Shown here one piece after another: positions 45,169 through 54,706 of a stretch of DNA of 64,000 nt. The notes under the pieces were generated by a model. It did no database searches. It had not been told where the DNA came from and saw nothing but the letters and a program-made list of their open reading frames with translations. Source of the DNA: Massilia oculi (GTDB lineage: Bacteria; Pseudomonadota; Gammaproteobacteria; Burkholderiales; Burkholderiaceae_D). The first letter of the stretch is position 1; each line of letters starts with the position of its first letter. The stretch covers positions 5,084,001 to 5,148,000 of the forward strand of contig NZ_CP029343.1 of NCBI RefSeq assembly GCF_003143515.1. The letters run 5' to 3'. The position numbers and the translations under genes were made by a program.

Positions 45169-46503
45169 ATGAGCACCACCGCAAGCACATCCGGCATCCA
45201 GGACGGGGGCGCCGGCGCGGCCCTGTTGGATGGCGCCTACCGCAAGGCCACCTGGCGCCTGATCCCCTTCATTTTCGTCTGCTACCTGTTCAACTACCTG
45301 GACCGCGTCAACGTCGGCTTCGCCAAGCTCGAGATGCTCGACGCGCTCCAGCTCAGCGAAACCGTGTATGGCCTGGGCGCCGGCATCTTCTTCATCGGCT
45401 ACGTGACCTTCGGGGTGCCGAGCAACCTGATCCTGCACCGGCTCGGCGCGCGGCGCTGGATCGCGATCATGATGATGGTCTGGGGCTCGCTGTCGGCCTG
45501 CATGCTGTTCGTGACCACGCCGATGGAATTCTATGTGCTGCGCTTCTTCACCGGCGTGGCCGAAGCCGGCTTCTTCCCCGGCATGGTCCTGTACTTCACC
45601 AAGTGGTTCCCGTCGCACAAGCGCGGCCAGGTGATGGCGCTGTTCATGTCGGCGATCCCCGTCTCGGGCCTGATCGGCGGTCCATTGTCGGGCTGGATGC
45701 TGAGCCACTTCGCGCACGGCCAGGGCGGCATGGACGGCTGGCAGTGGCTGTTCCTGCTGCAAGGCCTGCCGACCGTGCTGCTGGGCGCGGCCGTGTTCTT
45801 CTTCCTGAACGACGGGATCAGGCAGGCCGGCTGGCTGAGCGATGCCGAGAAAACGGCGATGCAGGACGCGCTCGACCACGACGAGCAGCAGCGCTCGCAG
45901 GGCGTGCACGCGGTGCATTCCTTCGGCGCCGTGCTGCGCGACTGGCATGTGTGGATGCTGGGCTTCATCTACTTCAGCATCCAGATGGGTGTCTACGCGA
46001 TCAACTTCTGGCTGCCCTCGATCATCAAGTCGCTCGGCTTCGAGAGCGCGACCACGGTCGGCTGGCTGAGCGCCATTCCGTATCTGTTCGCCGGCGTGTT
46101 CATGGTCATCGTGGGCCGCTCGGCCGACCGCCGGCGCGAGCGCCGCTGGCACTTGTCGGCGCCCCTGCTGATGGCGCTGGCCGGCCTGCTCATGGCCGCC
46201 AATTTCTCGGACAACGCGGTGCTCGCGCTGGTGGGCCTCTCCCTGGCAACCATGGGCGCGTTGACCGGCCTGCCGATGTTCTGGCCCCTGCCGGCGGCCT
46301 TCCTCGGCAGCGCGGCGGCGGCCGGCGGCCTGGCCCTGATCAACTCGATGGGGCAGGTGGCAGGCTTCGTCAGCCCCTTCCTGGTGGGATGGATCAAGGA
46401 CGCCGCCGGCAGCACCGACGTCGCGTTGTACATCCTGTCCGCCGTCCTGTTCGTCGGCGCCATGCTGGTGCTGGTGGTGCCTGCCCGTCTGGTCAATCGC
46501 TAA
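45169..46503 (+). CDS. MFS transporter, ACS family, next to glycerate kinase
   Basis: 444-residue 12-helix transporter, a close paralogue of the 39360-40694 product and identical over long blocks (for example RKATWRLIPFIFVCYLFNYL and GAGIFFIGYV). Its position between cdaR and glycerate kinase suggests uptake of glucarate, galactarate, glycerate or a related acid. The start has a GGAGACAGCATG context. The differences between paralogues lie mainly in the N-terminal tail and the central cytoplasmic loop (SDAEKTAMQDALDHDEQQ). Confidence 0.92.
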   Translation: MSTTASTSGIQDGGAGAALLDGAYRKATWRLIPFIFVCYLFNYLDRVNVGFAKLEMLDALQLSETVYGLGAGIFFIGYVTFGVPSNLILHRLGARRWIAIMMMVWGSLSACMLFVTTPMEFYVLRFFTGVAEAGFFPGMVLYFTKWFPSHKRGQVMALFMSAIPVSGLIGGPLSGWMLSHFAHGQGGMDGWQWLFLLQGLPTVLLGAAVFFFLNDGIRQAGWLSDAEKTAMQDALDHDEQQRSQGVHAVHSFGAVLRDWHVWMLGFIYFSIQMGVYAINFWLPSIIKSLGFESATTVGWLSAIPYLFAGVFMVIVGRSADRRRERRWHLSAPLLMALAGLLMAANFSDNAVLALVGLSLATMGALTGLPMFWPLPAAFLGSAAAAGGLALINSMGQVAGFVSPFLVGWIKDAAGSTDVALYILSAVLFVGAMLVLVVPARLVNR

Positions 46504-46514
46504 AGGAGAGGTCC

Positions 46515-47660
46515 ATGAAAATCGTCATCGCTCCAGATTCGTTCAAGGAAAGCCTGTCGGCGCTGGAAGCCGCCAGCGCCATCGAGGCCGGCTTCCGGGA
46601 GATCTTCCCCGACGCGGTCTACGTGAAGGTGCCGGTGGCCGACGGCGGGGAAGGCACGGTCGAGGCCATGGTCGCGGCCACCGGCGGCCGCCAGGTCGTG
46701 CTGCAGGCCGCCGGTCCGCTGGGGCGGCCGGTCGAGGCCTTCTATGGCTTGAGCGGCGACGAGTCGACCGCCGTGATCGAGATGGCCGCGGCCAGCGGCC
46801 TCGAACTGGTGGCGCCCGACGAGCGCGATCCGCTGGTGGCCACCAGCCGCGGCACCGGTGAACTGATCCGCGCCGCGCTGGATAGCGGCGCGCGCCGTTT
46901 CATCCTGGGCGTGGGCGGCAGCGCCACCAACGATGGCGGGGCCGGCATGCTGCAGGCGCTCGGTGTCCGACTGCTCGATGCGCGAGGAGACCAGCTGGCG
47001 CCGGGCGGGGGCGCGCTGGCCTTGCTCGATCGCATCGACGCCTCGGGGCTCGACCCGCGCATCGCGGACTGCGTGTTCGAGGTGGCCTGCGACGTCAGCA
47101 ACCCCCTGGTTGGCCCCAAAGGCGCGTCGGCGATCTTCGGGCCGCAGAAGGGCGCCACGCCCGCGATGGTCGAGCAGCTCGACGCCAACCTGCGCCACTA
47201 TGCGGACGTGATCGCGCGCGACCTGGGCCAGGAGGTGGCCGATATTCCGGGTGCCGGCGCCGGCGGCGGCATCGCCGCGGCGATGCTGGTGTTCCTGAAA
47301 GGTCGCCTGCGCCCCGGCAGCGAAATCGTGGCCGACGCGGTGGGCCTCGACGCTTTCGTGCGCGATGCCGACCTGGTCGTCACCGGCGAGGGGCGCATCG
47401 ACAGCCAGACCGTCAACGGCAAGACGCCGATCGGCGTCGCGCGCGTGGCCGGGCGGCACGGCAAGCCGGTGATCGCCATCGGTGGCTGCCTCGCGAACGA
47501 CGCCAGTGCGGTGCATGCGCACGGCATCGCCGCGACCTTCAGCACCGTCATGAGGGCGGGGACGGTGGCCGAGGTGCTGGCGGGCGCGCAGTTCAACCTG
47601 CAGTGCACGGCGCGCAATATCGCGGCCGCGCTTGCGCTGGGCATGAACCTGCAGCGCTAA
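46515..47660 (+). CDS. garK: Glycerate 2-kinase
   Basis: Glycerate kinase of 381 residues (GarK/GlxK family), phosphorylating glycerate to 2-phosphoglycerate for entry into lower glycolysis. It begins MKIVIAPDSFKESLSALEAA and shows VPVADGGEGTVEAMVAATGG, LGVGGSATNDGGAGMLQALG, GAGAGGGIAAAMLVFLKGRL and VVTGEGRIDSQTVNGKTPIG, all hallmark segments. It starts 11 bases after the transporter with a strong AAAGGAGAG site, so the two form one operon, presumably under CdaR. Its end overlaps the convergent Lrp-type gene by 4 bases. Confidence 0.95.
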   Translation: MKIVIAPDSFKESLSALEAASAIEAGFREIFPDAVYVKVPVADGGEGTVEAMVAATGGRQVVLQAAGPLGRPVEAFYGLSGDESTAVIEMAAASGLELVAPDERDPLVATSRGTGELIRAALDSGARRFILGVGGSATNDGGAGMLQALGVRLLDARGDQLAPGGGALALLDRIDASGLDPRIADCVFEVACDVSNPLVGPKGASAIFGPQKGATPAMVEQLDANLRHYADVIARDLGQEVADIPGAGAGGGIAAAMLVFLKGRLRPGSEIVADAVGLDAFVRDADLVVTGEGRIDSQTVNGKTPIGVARVAGRHGKPVIAIGGCLANDASAVHAHGIAATFSTVMRAGTVAEVLAGAQFNLQCTARNIAAALALGMNLQR

Positions 47661-48133
47661 GCGATCAGCGGCGTATCGACCTTCTTCAAGGTGCGCAGCA
47701 CGAAGCTCGACTTGCTGTGGCGGATGCCGGGGATCTTGTACAGGCGTTCGCGCAGCAGGCGCTCGTAGTCGCGCGTGTCCTTCACCGCGATGCGCAGGAA
47801 ATAATCGTAGTCGCCCGAGATCAGCGAGGCTTCCAGCACTTCGGGAATCGATTCGAGCGCGCGCCCGAATTCATACAGCGTCTCTTCGCTGTGGCTGTCC
47901 AGCGTGACCTGCACGATCAGCTGGTCGTGGTAGCCGAGGCTGGGCAGGTCTACCTTGACCGTGTAGCCCTGAAGGGCCCCGCAATCCGTCATCCGCTTGA
48001 TGCGGTTCCAGCACGAGGTGGTCGACAGGCCGACAGTGGCGCTGATCTCCTGCAGCGGCGTGCGCGAGTCGCGCAGCAGGATGCCCAGGATGGTCAAATC
48101 GGCTGCGTCGAAAGATTTTTTATCTTGACTCAT
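47657..48133 (-). CDS. Lrp/AsnC-family regulator
   Basis: Leucine-responsive-type regulator of 158 residues. The HTH is at about 10-60 (LLRDSRTPLQEISATVGLST, TSCWNRIKRM) and the RAM ligand-binding domain follows (VLEASLISGDYDYFLRIAV). It is divergent from an acetolactate synthase gene across 86 AT-rich bases. That fits local control by branched-chain amino acids, as Lrp does for ilvIH in E. coli, and probably autoregulation. Confidence 0.92.
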   Translation of the reverse strand: MSQDKKSFDAADLTILGILLRDSRTPLQEISATVGLSTTSCWNRIKRMTDCGALQGYTVKVDLPSLGYHDQLIVQVTLDSHSEETLYEFGRALESIPEVLEASLISGDYDYFLRIAVKDTRDYERLLRERLYKIPGIRHSKSSFVLRTLKKVDTPLIA

Positions 48134-48219
48134 ATTTGGTGAAAATCATTCAGATAATCCCGGAATTTTAACTGAAAATATAAAGCACTTTCATGTCCTG
48201 AGTCGATAGACTTTCAGGC

Positions 48220-49986
48220 ATGAAACCACATCCCGAATTTCTCCCGCCGCACGCCGGCAAGGTCGCCCTGACCGGCGCCGGCCTGCTGCTCGACACCCTG
48301 GTCGCCTGTGGCGTCGACACCGTGTTCGGCTATCCGGGCGGCGCGGTGCTGCCCCTGTACGACGCGCTGGCGCAGGACGGGCGCATTCGTCACGTGCTGG
48401 TGCGCCATGAGCAGGCCGCGGTCCATGCGGCGCAAGGCTATACGCGCTCGACCGGCCGGCTGGGCGTCGTGTTCGTGACGTCCGGGCCGGGCATCGCCAA
48501 CACGATGTCCGGCCTGCTCGACGCCCTGAGCGATTCGATCCCCATCCTGTGCGTCAGCGGCCAGGTCGCGACCACGTCGATCGGCACCGATGCCTTCCAG
48601 GAGTGCGATGCGCTGGGCATCTCGCGCACGGTCACCAAGTGGAACACGCAGGTGCGGGCCACGCGCGACATCGTCGCCACGGTCCGGCGCGCGGTGCGCG
48701 AGGCGCTCGAAGGCCGGCCCGGTCCGGTGCTGGTGGACGTGCCCAAGGATGTCCAGGCGCGCGCGGTGGATGCGGCCGACTTCGGGCGCCAGGTGAAACC
48801 GGCCCCGCAACTGCCGGCCGCGGGCGACGACCTGGAAGGCCTCATTGCCGCGGCGCTTCTCATCCGCCAGGCCCGGCGCCCGGTGTTCTACGGCGGCGGC
48901 GGATTGATCAGTGCGGGCATCGACGCCTGCGCCGCCTTCACGCGCCTGGTGCGCTGGAAGGACGCGCCATGCACGCTGAGCCTGATGGGCCTCGGCGCCT
49001 TCCCGGCCTCGGACCGGCGCTGGCTCGGCATGCTGGGCATGCATGGCACGCTGGAGGCGAACCTGGCGATGCACCACGCCGACCTGGTCGTGTGCGTCGG
49101 CGCGCGCTTCGACGACCGCGTGACGGGACGGCTGGCCGACTTCTGCCCGGGCGCGAAGATCGTCCACGTCGACATCGATCCGCGCTCGATCGGCAAGGTG
49201 GTGCCGGCCGACGTCGGCCTGCGCGGCGATTGCGGCGCGGTGCTGCGCGGCCTGCTGGATCGCCTTGGCGGCCTGCGCGCCGATCCGGTCCCGCTCGAAG
49301 CCTGGTGGCGCACGATCGGCGACTGGCGCGCCGAACGCTGCCTGGACTTCGCCGCGCAGGATGCCGCGATCGTGCCGCAGCAGCTGATGTCGGCCTTGGG
49401 GCGGCGCCTGGCGGGCAGGGACGCGATCGTCTCGACCGACGTCGGCCAGCACCAGATGTGGGCCGCGCAATACCTGGGCTTCGAGGCGCCGCGGCGCTGG
49501 CTGACCTCGGGCGGCGCCGGCACCATGGGCTATGGCTTGCCGGCCGCGATTGGCGCCCAGGTCGCGCATCCCGATGCGCTGGTCGTCTGCGTCAGCGGCG
49601 ACGCCTCGGTGCTGATGAATATCCAGGAACTGTCGACCGCGGTGCAGCACCGCTGTCCGGTCAAGCTGGTCCTGTCGAACAACGGCTGCATGGGCATGGT
49701 GCGCCAGTGGCAGGAACTGCATCACGGCGGGCGCTATAGCCACAGCTATTCGGAAGCCTTGCCCGACTTCGTGGCGCTGGCGCGGGCCTTCGGGTGGGAA
49801 GCGCGGAGAGTGGAGCAGGCCGGCGAACTGGAGGAGGGGATGGATGCCTGCCTGGCGTCGAGCCGGCCATTCCTGCTCGATGTGAGGGTGGCCCAGGCCG
49901 AGAACTGCTTCCCGATGATGCCGGCTGGGCGGGGACACCACGAGATCATGCTGGGCAAGGATCGCTGGTATGGCAAGACTAAGTGA
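48220..49986 (+). CDS. ilvB: Acetolactate synthase, large (catalytic) subunit
   Basis: Thiamine-diphosphate enzyme of 588 residues that condenses pyruvate to acetolactate (or with 2-oxobutyrate to acetohydroxybutyrate) in valine, leucine and isoleucine synthesis. The TPP-activating glutamate is E64 in [28 protein letters not shown] and [19 protein letters not shown] are typical of the family, and the TPP-binding motif runs from GDAS (D461) to SNNG (N487-N488). No small regulatory subunit gene follows, so it either borrows one encoded elsewhere or acts as a specialised paralogue. Confidence 0.9.
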   Translation: MKPHPEFLPPHAGKVALTGAGLLLDTLVACGVDTVFGYPGGAVLPLYDALAQDGRIRHVLVRHEQAAVHAAQGYTRSTGRLGVVFVTSGPGIANTMSGLLDALSDSIPILCVSGQVATTSIGTDAFQECDALGISRTVTKWNTQVRATRDIVATVRRAVREALEGRPGPVLVDVPKDVQARAVDAADFGRQVKPAPQLPAAGDDLEGLIAAALLIRQARRPVFYGGGGLISAGIDACAAFTRLVRWKDAPCTLSLMGLGAFPASDRRWLGMLGMHGTLEANLAMHHADLVVCVGARFDDRVTGRLADFCPGAKIVHVDIDPRSIGKVVPADVGLRGDCGAVLRGLLDRLGGLRADPVPLEAWWRTIGDWRAERCLDFAAQDAAIVPQQLMSALGRRLAGRDAIVSTDVGQHQMWAAQYLGFEAPRRWLTSGGAGTMGYGLPAAIGAQVAHPDALVVCVSGDASVLMNIQELSTAVQHRCPVKLVLSNNGCMGMVRQWQELHHGGRYSHSYSEALPDFVALARAFGWEARRVEQAGELEEGMDACLASSRPFLLDVRVAQAENCFPMMPAGRGHHEIMLGKDRWYGKTK

Positions 49987-49996
49987 TTGCTCGTAT

Positions 49997-50015
49997 TGAA
50001 AATGATTATCATTCA
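49997..50015. promoter_or_regulatory. Fur box upstream of second siderophore receptor
   Basis: TGAAAATGATTATCATTCA is a 19-base near-palindrome with the AATGAT/ATCATT core of the Fur consensus. It starts 11 bases after the acetolactate synthase stop and lies 38 bases before the receptor start. Iron repression of the receptor and reductase operon is expected. Confidence 0.9.
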
Positions 50016-50052
50016 CGATAGGATGCCGGTTCGTTCATGAATCCTGCATGCC

Positions 50053-52158
50053 ATGCCCACGCCCGTGTCCCGTCGTCCGCTCCTGATCGTCCTTGCCCTG
50101 TCCTACGCTTTCCCAGTCTTCGCGGCGCCGCAGGAGACTGACGAACAAGACATGCAGGCCGTGCGCGTCACCGCCACCCGCGCCCAGGGCTTCATGCCGA
50201 ATACCGTGGAAGCGGGCAGCTTCCGTGGTTCCGACGTCATGGACGTCCCCTCGACCGTCAACGTGATCACGCGCGAGGTGCTCGAGCTGCAGGCCGCCGC
50301 CGGGCTGTACGACGCGCTGCGCAACACCGCCGGCGTCACCCGCCAGCAGAATGGCGGCGACACCTGGGACCAGCTGGTCATCCGCGGCATCGCGGTCGAG
50401 AACCGCACCAACTACCGCCTCAACGGCTCGCTGCCGCTGATGAATTTCGGCCAGGTCTCGATGGAGAATAAAGAACGGGTCGAGGTGCTCAAGGGCGCCA
50501 CCGCCCTGTACTATGGCTTCACCTCGCCGGCCGGCGTCGTCAACTTCGTCACCAAGCGCGCCGGCAGCGCGCCGGTCGACACGGTCGGGCTGACCCTGGA
50601 CGACAACGGTTCCGCCGTCGCCAGCGCCGACGTGGCGCGCCGCTTCGGGCAGCGCCAGGAATTCGGCGTGCGCGTCAATGCCGCCGGCGGCACGCTCGGC
50701 TCCCACCTCGACGGCGTTGGCAACGGCAACCGCGGCTTTGTCTCGGCCGCCCTCGACTGGCGCCTGAACGAGCGTGTGCGCCTGCGCGCCGACCTCGAAT
50801 ACGACAAGCGCCGCGTGACCGAGCAGGCCGGCATCAACCTGCCGCCGGTGGTCGGCGGCGCCATCGGGTTGCCGCGGCCGGTGGATCCGCGCCGCCTGGT
50901 GGGCCCCGACTGGGCGCGCTTCGAAACGCATGCGCGCAACGTCCAGCTGCGCGCCGACCTCGCCCTGAACCAGGACTGGGCCCTGACCCTGGAGGCCGGC
51001 CACGCCGAGACCAGACGCGAGCGCAACCTGCCGATCTTCCGCTTCGACAGCGCGGCCAGCGTCGCCACCGGCGCCGGCCGGATCACCGGCAACTCCCAGT
51101 TCGCCGACGTCGGCTCCGACATGCTGCGCGCCGAGCTGGCCGGGCGCTTCGCGACCGGCGCGCTGAGCCACGACCTGACGCTCGGCGTGAGCGGCACCGA
51201 CAAGGCCCAGGCGCCGGTCTACCAGTCCAACTACACGATCCCCTTGCAAAACCTGCATGACCCGGTCCCGATCCGCAGCGCTAGCTTCGGCGCCGTGCCG
51301 ACGCGGCCCACTACGGCCGCACTGGACAGCCGCGACAAGGGCCTGTACCTGGTCGACCGCATCGGGCTGGGCCGGTGGCAGCTGATCGGCGGGGTGCGCC
51401 GGGTCGATTACCGGAGCAGCCAGGGCGCCAACCGCTACGACGTGAGCGAGACCACGCCCCTGGCGGCGCTGATCTGGCGCGCCGGCGACGACTTCTCGCT
51501 GTACGCCTCGATGGCCGAAGGGCTCGAGGAAGGCGAGGCCGCACCCGCCGGCAGCGCCAATGAGGGCACCCGCATGGCGCCGGGCGTGAGCAAGCAGAAG
51601 GAAATCGGCGCGCGATGGCGCAGCGGCGGCGGCTTCCTGACCCAGCTGGCGCTGTTCGACATCGACCGTCCCGGCTACTACACCAATGCCGCCAACGTGT
51701 TCACCGCCGACGGCGAGCAGCGCTATCGCGGCATCGAGCTGTCGGCGCAGGGGCGCCTCACGCGCCGCCTGTCCTGGCAGGGTTCGGCCCAGGTGCTCGA
51801 TCCGGAATTTCGCGACATCGGCGCCGCCTATGACGGCAAGCTGCCCGAGAACGCTTCGCGCCGCACCGCCAGCAGTTACCTGGCCTATGACCTGGACGCG
51901 GTGCCCGGATTGTCGCTGACCCTGGGCGCTTATTACACGGGCGAGCGCCCGGTGAATGACCTGAACCAGGCCTGGCTGGGCGGCGTGACGCTGTTCGGCG
52001 TGGGCGGGCGCTATGCCACGCAGGCGTTCGGCAAGCGCACCACCTGGCAGCTCAATGTCGACAACGCGGGCGACAAGCGGTACTGGGCAGGCGCCGGCAC
52101 GCGCCTTTCGGCCGGCCTGCCGCGCCTGGTCAAGCTGTCGGTGAAGGTGGCGCTGTGA
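50053..52158 (+). CDS. TonB-dependent siderophore receptor
   Basis: Ferric siderophore receptor of 701 residues with a short signal peptide (LLIVLALSYAFPVFA). The plug shows AVRVTATRAQGF, DVPSTVNVITREVLELQAAA, DQLVIRGIAVENRTNYRLNG and KERVEVLKGATALYYGFTSP with GVVNFVTKRAG, the TIGR01783 pattern. The barrel ends LVKLSVKVAL. Several ATGs lie close by; 50053 is the one in frame. Its stop overlaps the start of the PepSY reductase (GTGA), so uptake and iron release from the siderophore are co-expressed under the Fur box. Confidence 0.93.
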   Translation: MPTPVSRRPLLIVLALSYAFPVFAAPQETDEQDMQAVRVTATRAQGFMPNTVEAGSFRGSDVMDVPSTVNVITREVLELQAAAGLYDALRNTAGVTRQQNGGDTWDQLVIRGIAVENRTNYRLNGSLPLMNFGQVSMENKERVEVLKGATALYYGFTSPAGVVNFVTKRAGSAPVDTVGLTLDDNGSAVASADVARRFGQRQEFGVRVNAAGGTLGSHLDGVGNGNRGFVSAALDWRLNERVRLRADLEYDKRRVTEQAGINLPPVVGGAIGLPRPVDPRRLVGPDWARFETHARNVQLRADLALNQDWALTLEAGHAETRRERNLPIFRFDSAASVATGAGRITGNSQFADVGSDMLRAELAGRFATGALSHDLTLGVSGTDKAQAPVYQSNYTIPLQNLHDPVPIRSASFGAVPTRPTTAALDSRDKGLYLVDRIGLGRWQLIGGVRRVDYRSSQGANRYDVSETTPLAALIWRAGDDFSLYASMAEGLEEGEAAPAGSANEGTRMAPGVSKQKEIGARWRSGGGFLTQLALFDIDRPGYYTNAANVFTADGEQRYRGIELSAQGRLTRRLSWQGSAQVLDPEFRDIGAAYDGKLPENASRRTASSYLAYDLDAVPGLSLTLGAYYTGERPVNDLNQAWLGGVTLFGVGGRYATQAFGKRTTWQLNVDNAGDKRYWAGAGTRLSAGLPRLVKLSVKVAL

Positions 52159-54560
52159 ACGGTCAATCCGTGAAGGCGGCGCCGGATGCGCCACCGCGCT
52201 GGCGTCCGCCGACCATGCGCGAGGTCTGGTTCCAGTTGCACTGGTTCGTCGGCATCACGGCCGGCACCTTGCTGGCGGTGATCGGCCTGAGCGGCGCCAT
52301 CCTCGCTTTCGAGGACGAGATCCTGGAAAGCATCAACCCCGGCGTGTTCGCCGTGCCGGTCGAGCAGCGGCCGCGTCTGGAACCGGAACAGATCCTTCAT
52401 GCGGCCCGCCAGGCCCATCCCGGCGAACGGGTCGCCAGCCTCACGTTCGAGGCGCAGCCCGGCCGCACCGTCGGCGTACGCTTCGCCCCGCCGCGCGGTG
52501 AGCGGCATGGCCTGGAGATCCACGTCCATCCCTATGACGGCAGCGTGCTGCCCGCCACGCGCGGCGCTGCCTTCTTCCAGTTCGTCGATTCGCTGCACCG
52601 CTGGCTGCTGCTGCCGCGCGCGCCGGGCCGCATCGTGCTCGGCATCCTGGCCCTGTGCCTGGTCGGGCTGGCGCTCAGCGGCCTGGTCCTGCGCTGGCCG
52701 CGCAACAAGGACTGGCGCAGCTGGCTGACCTTCAACACATCGCTGCGCGGCCGATCCTTCCTGTGGGCGCTGCATGCAATCGCCGGCACCTGGGCGCTGG
52801 TCGCCTACCTGGTGGTGGCTGGCACCGGACTTTACTGGAGTTTCGATATCGTGCGCGGCACCTTGCAGGATTGGGCAGGTGCGCCGTCGGCACAGGCGCG
52901 CGAGGCCAGGTCCGCTGCCACGAGGCGTGGCGACGCCAGCCTGGCGCCGGCCTGGCGCACCTTCGTGTCGATGGCCCCCGACTGGTCGAGCGCCACGATC
53001 CGCTTGCCGGAGCGTGGGGGCGGGGCCTATCAACTGACCTGGCTCGCACAGGATGCACCGCACGACCGCGCGCGCAACCGGATGACCCTCGGCGGGGATG
53101 GCACGGTGCGTCGGGACGAGCGCCATGCCGACAAGGACGCCGGGCAGCGCGCCCTGACCACCATCCGTCCGCTGCATACCGGCACGTATTTCGGCCTGCC
53201 GGGCCGGATCGTCATGATGCTGGCCAGCCTGGCCCTGCCGGGCTTCGCGATCACCGGCTGGATGCTCTACCTTGGCCGCCGGCGCCAGAAGCGTGCGCTG
53301 ACGCGCGAGCGCAGCCTGGCGGCGAAGGCCGACGCGAACACCACCGGCGCGCCGGTGCTGGTGGCTTTCGCGACCCAGGGCGGCCAGGCCGAACGGATCG
53401 CGCTGCACAGCGCCGGCGCCCTGCGCGCCGGCGGCCGCGCGGTCGACCTGCGCGCGGTGTCGGCGCTGGCGCCGCGAGACCTGGCCGGCTACGGGCAGGC
53501 GCTGTTCGTGGCCAGCACCTTCGGCGAAGGCGAGGCGCCCGATTCCGCACGGCGCTTCAGCCGCGAACTGGAGGCGTGGCAGTCGATGTTCGAGGGCTGC
53601 CGCTTCGCCGTGCTGGCGCTGGGCGACCGCAACTACGCGCGTTTCTGCGGCTATGGGCATGCCTTGGACCGCCGCCTGCGGGCGCTGGGCGGCAAGCCGC
53701 TGTTCCCGCTGATCGAAGTGGACCAGGGCGACGAAACGGCGCTCGGACGCTGGATGCATGCGCTGGGCGGGATTGGCGCCAGCGCGGGCGAGCTGCCGCC
53801 AGCCGAACAGGCCGCGCCGTTTTCGGACTGGGTACTGCATTCGAGGCGCCTGCTCAACCCCGGCAGCCAGGGCGCGCCGCTGTATGAAATCGCCCTGCGG
53901 CCGGGCATCGCGGCCAGCTGGCAGGCGGGCGACTTGCTCGAGATCGCCGTTCCCGAGGCGCCGCTGGCGCCGCGCCGCTATTCGATCGCCAGCGTGCAGG
54001 AGGACGGCGCGGTGGAACTGCTGGTGCGCCAGCAGCGTCATGCACAGGGTCTCGGTCTCGCTTCGGGCTGGCTGACCGAACGCCTGGCCGTCGGCGCGGC
54101 GGTGCGCGCGCGCCTGGTGGCCAATCCCGGTTTCCATGCGCCGGACGACGACCGTCCCTGCATCTATATCGGCAACGGCTCGGGCATGGCCGGCTTGCGC
54201 GGCCACCTGCGCAGCCGCGCCGCCATGGGATGGGGCCGCAACTGGCTGCTGTTCGGCGAGCGCCAGCGCGCCTTCGACAGCCTGTGCGACGCCGAGCTGG
54301 CGGTCCTGCGGGCGGCGGGCATGCTGCCCGAACTGGACCTGGCGTTCTCGCGCGACCCGCAGCCCGAATACGTCCAGGACCGCCTGCATGCGCGCGCCGA
54401 CCTGCTGCGCCGGTGGATCGACGACGGCGCCACGATCCACGTCTGCGGCAGCCTGCAGGGCATGGCCGGGGCGGTGCACGAGGCGCTGGCCGCGATCCTG
54501 GGACAGGCGATAATGGAACGCCTGATGGACACGGGGCGCTTCCGGCGCGACGTCTACTGA
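52155..54560 (+). CDS. PepSY membrane protein fused to flavodoxin and ferredoxin-reductase domains
   Basis: Inner-membrane reductase of 801 residues. Residues 1-380 are a PepSY-associated unit with four membrane helices (near 28-50, 155-178, 205-228, 355-377) and histidines in LHWFVG, SLHRWLLLP, LHAIAG and LHTGTYFG suited to heme. A cytoplasmic flavodoxin domain (about 390-535: VLVAFATQGGQAERIA, VASTFGEGEAP, LGDRNYARFCGYG) leads into a sulfite/cytochrome P450 reductase-like FAD/NADPH module (about 560-801: PRRYSIASV, CIYIGNGSGMAGLRG, HVCGSLQGMA). It would pass NADPH electrons through FAD and FMN to the membrane to reduce ferric siderophore delivered by the overlapping receptor gene. Confidence 0.9.
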   Translation: MNGQSVKAAPDAPPRWRPPTMREVWFQLHWFVGITAGTLLAVIGLSGAILAFEDEILESINPGVFAVPVEQRPRLEPEQILHAARQAHPGERVASLTFEAQPGRTVGVRFAPPRGERHGLEIHVHPYDGSVLPATRGAAFFQFVDSLHRWLLLPRAPGRIVLGILALCLVGLALSGLVLRWPRNKDWRSWLTFNTSLRGRSFLWALHAIAGTWALVAYLVVAGTGLYWSFDIVRGTLQDWAGAPSAQAREARSAATRRGDASLAPAWRTFVSMAPDWSSATIRLPERGGGAYQLTWLAQDAPHDRARNRMTLGGDGTVRRDERHADKDAGQRALTTIRPLHTGTYFGLPGRIVMMLASLALPGFAITGWMLYLGRRRQKRALTRERSLAAKADANTTGAPVLVAFATQGGQAERIALHSAGALRAGGRAVDLRAVSALAPRDLAGYGQALFVASTFGEGEAPDSARRFSRELEAWQSMFEGCRFAVLALGDRNYARFCGYGHALDRRLRALGGKPLFPLIEVDQGDETALGRWMHALGGIGASAGELPPAEQAAPFSDWVLHSRRLLNPGSQGAPLYEIALRPGIAASWQAGDLLEIAVPEAPLAPRRYSIASVQEDGAVELLVRQQRHAQGLGLASGWLTERLAVGAAVRARLVANPGFHAPDDDRPCIYIGNGSGMAGLRGHLRSRAAMGWGRNWLLFGERQRAFDSLCDAELAVLRAAGMLPELDLAFSRDPQPEYVQDRLHARADLLRRWIDDGATIHVCGSLQGMAGAVHEALAAILGQAIMERLMDTGRFRRDVY

Positions 54561-54706
54561 TTCACTTGCCGCCCTGGAGCCGCGCCGCCGAGGACGGGCC
54601 CGAGGCGCGCCACGAACTTCCAGCAGCGCGCCGAGCGCCATCCAGGTGCGGCAAGCACGATCCTCCTCCCTCTGCAGGCTGGCGCGGGGCTCGTTATACT
54701 GCGCGC

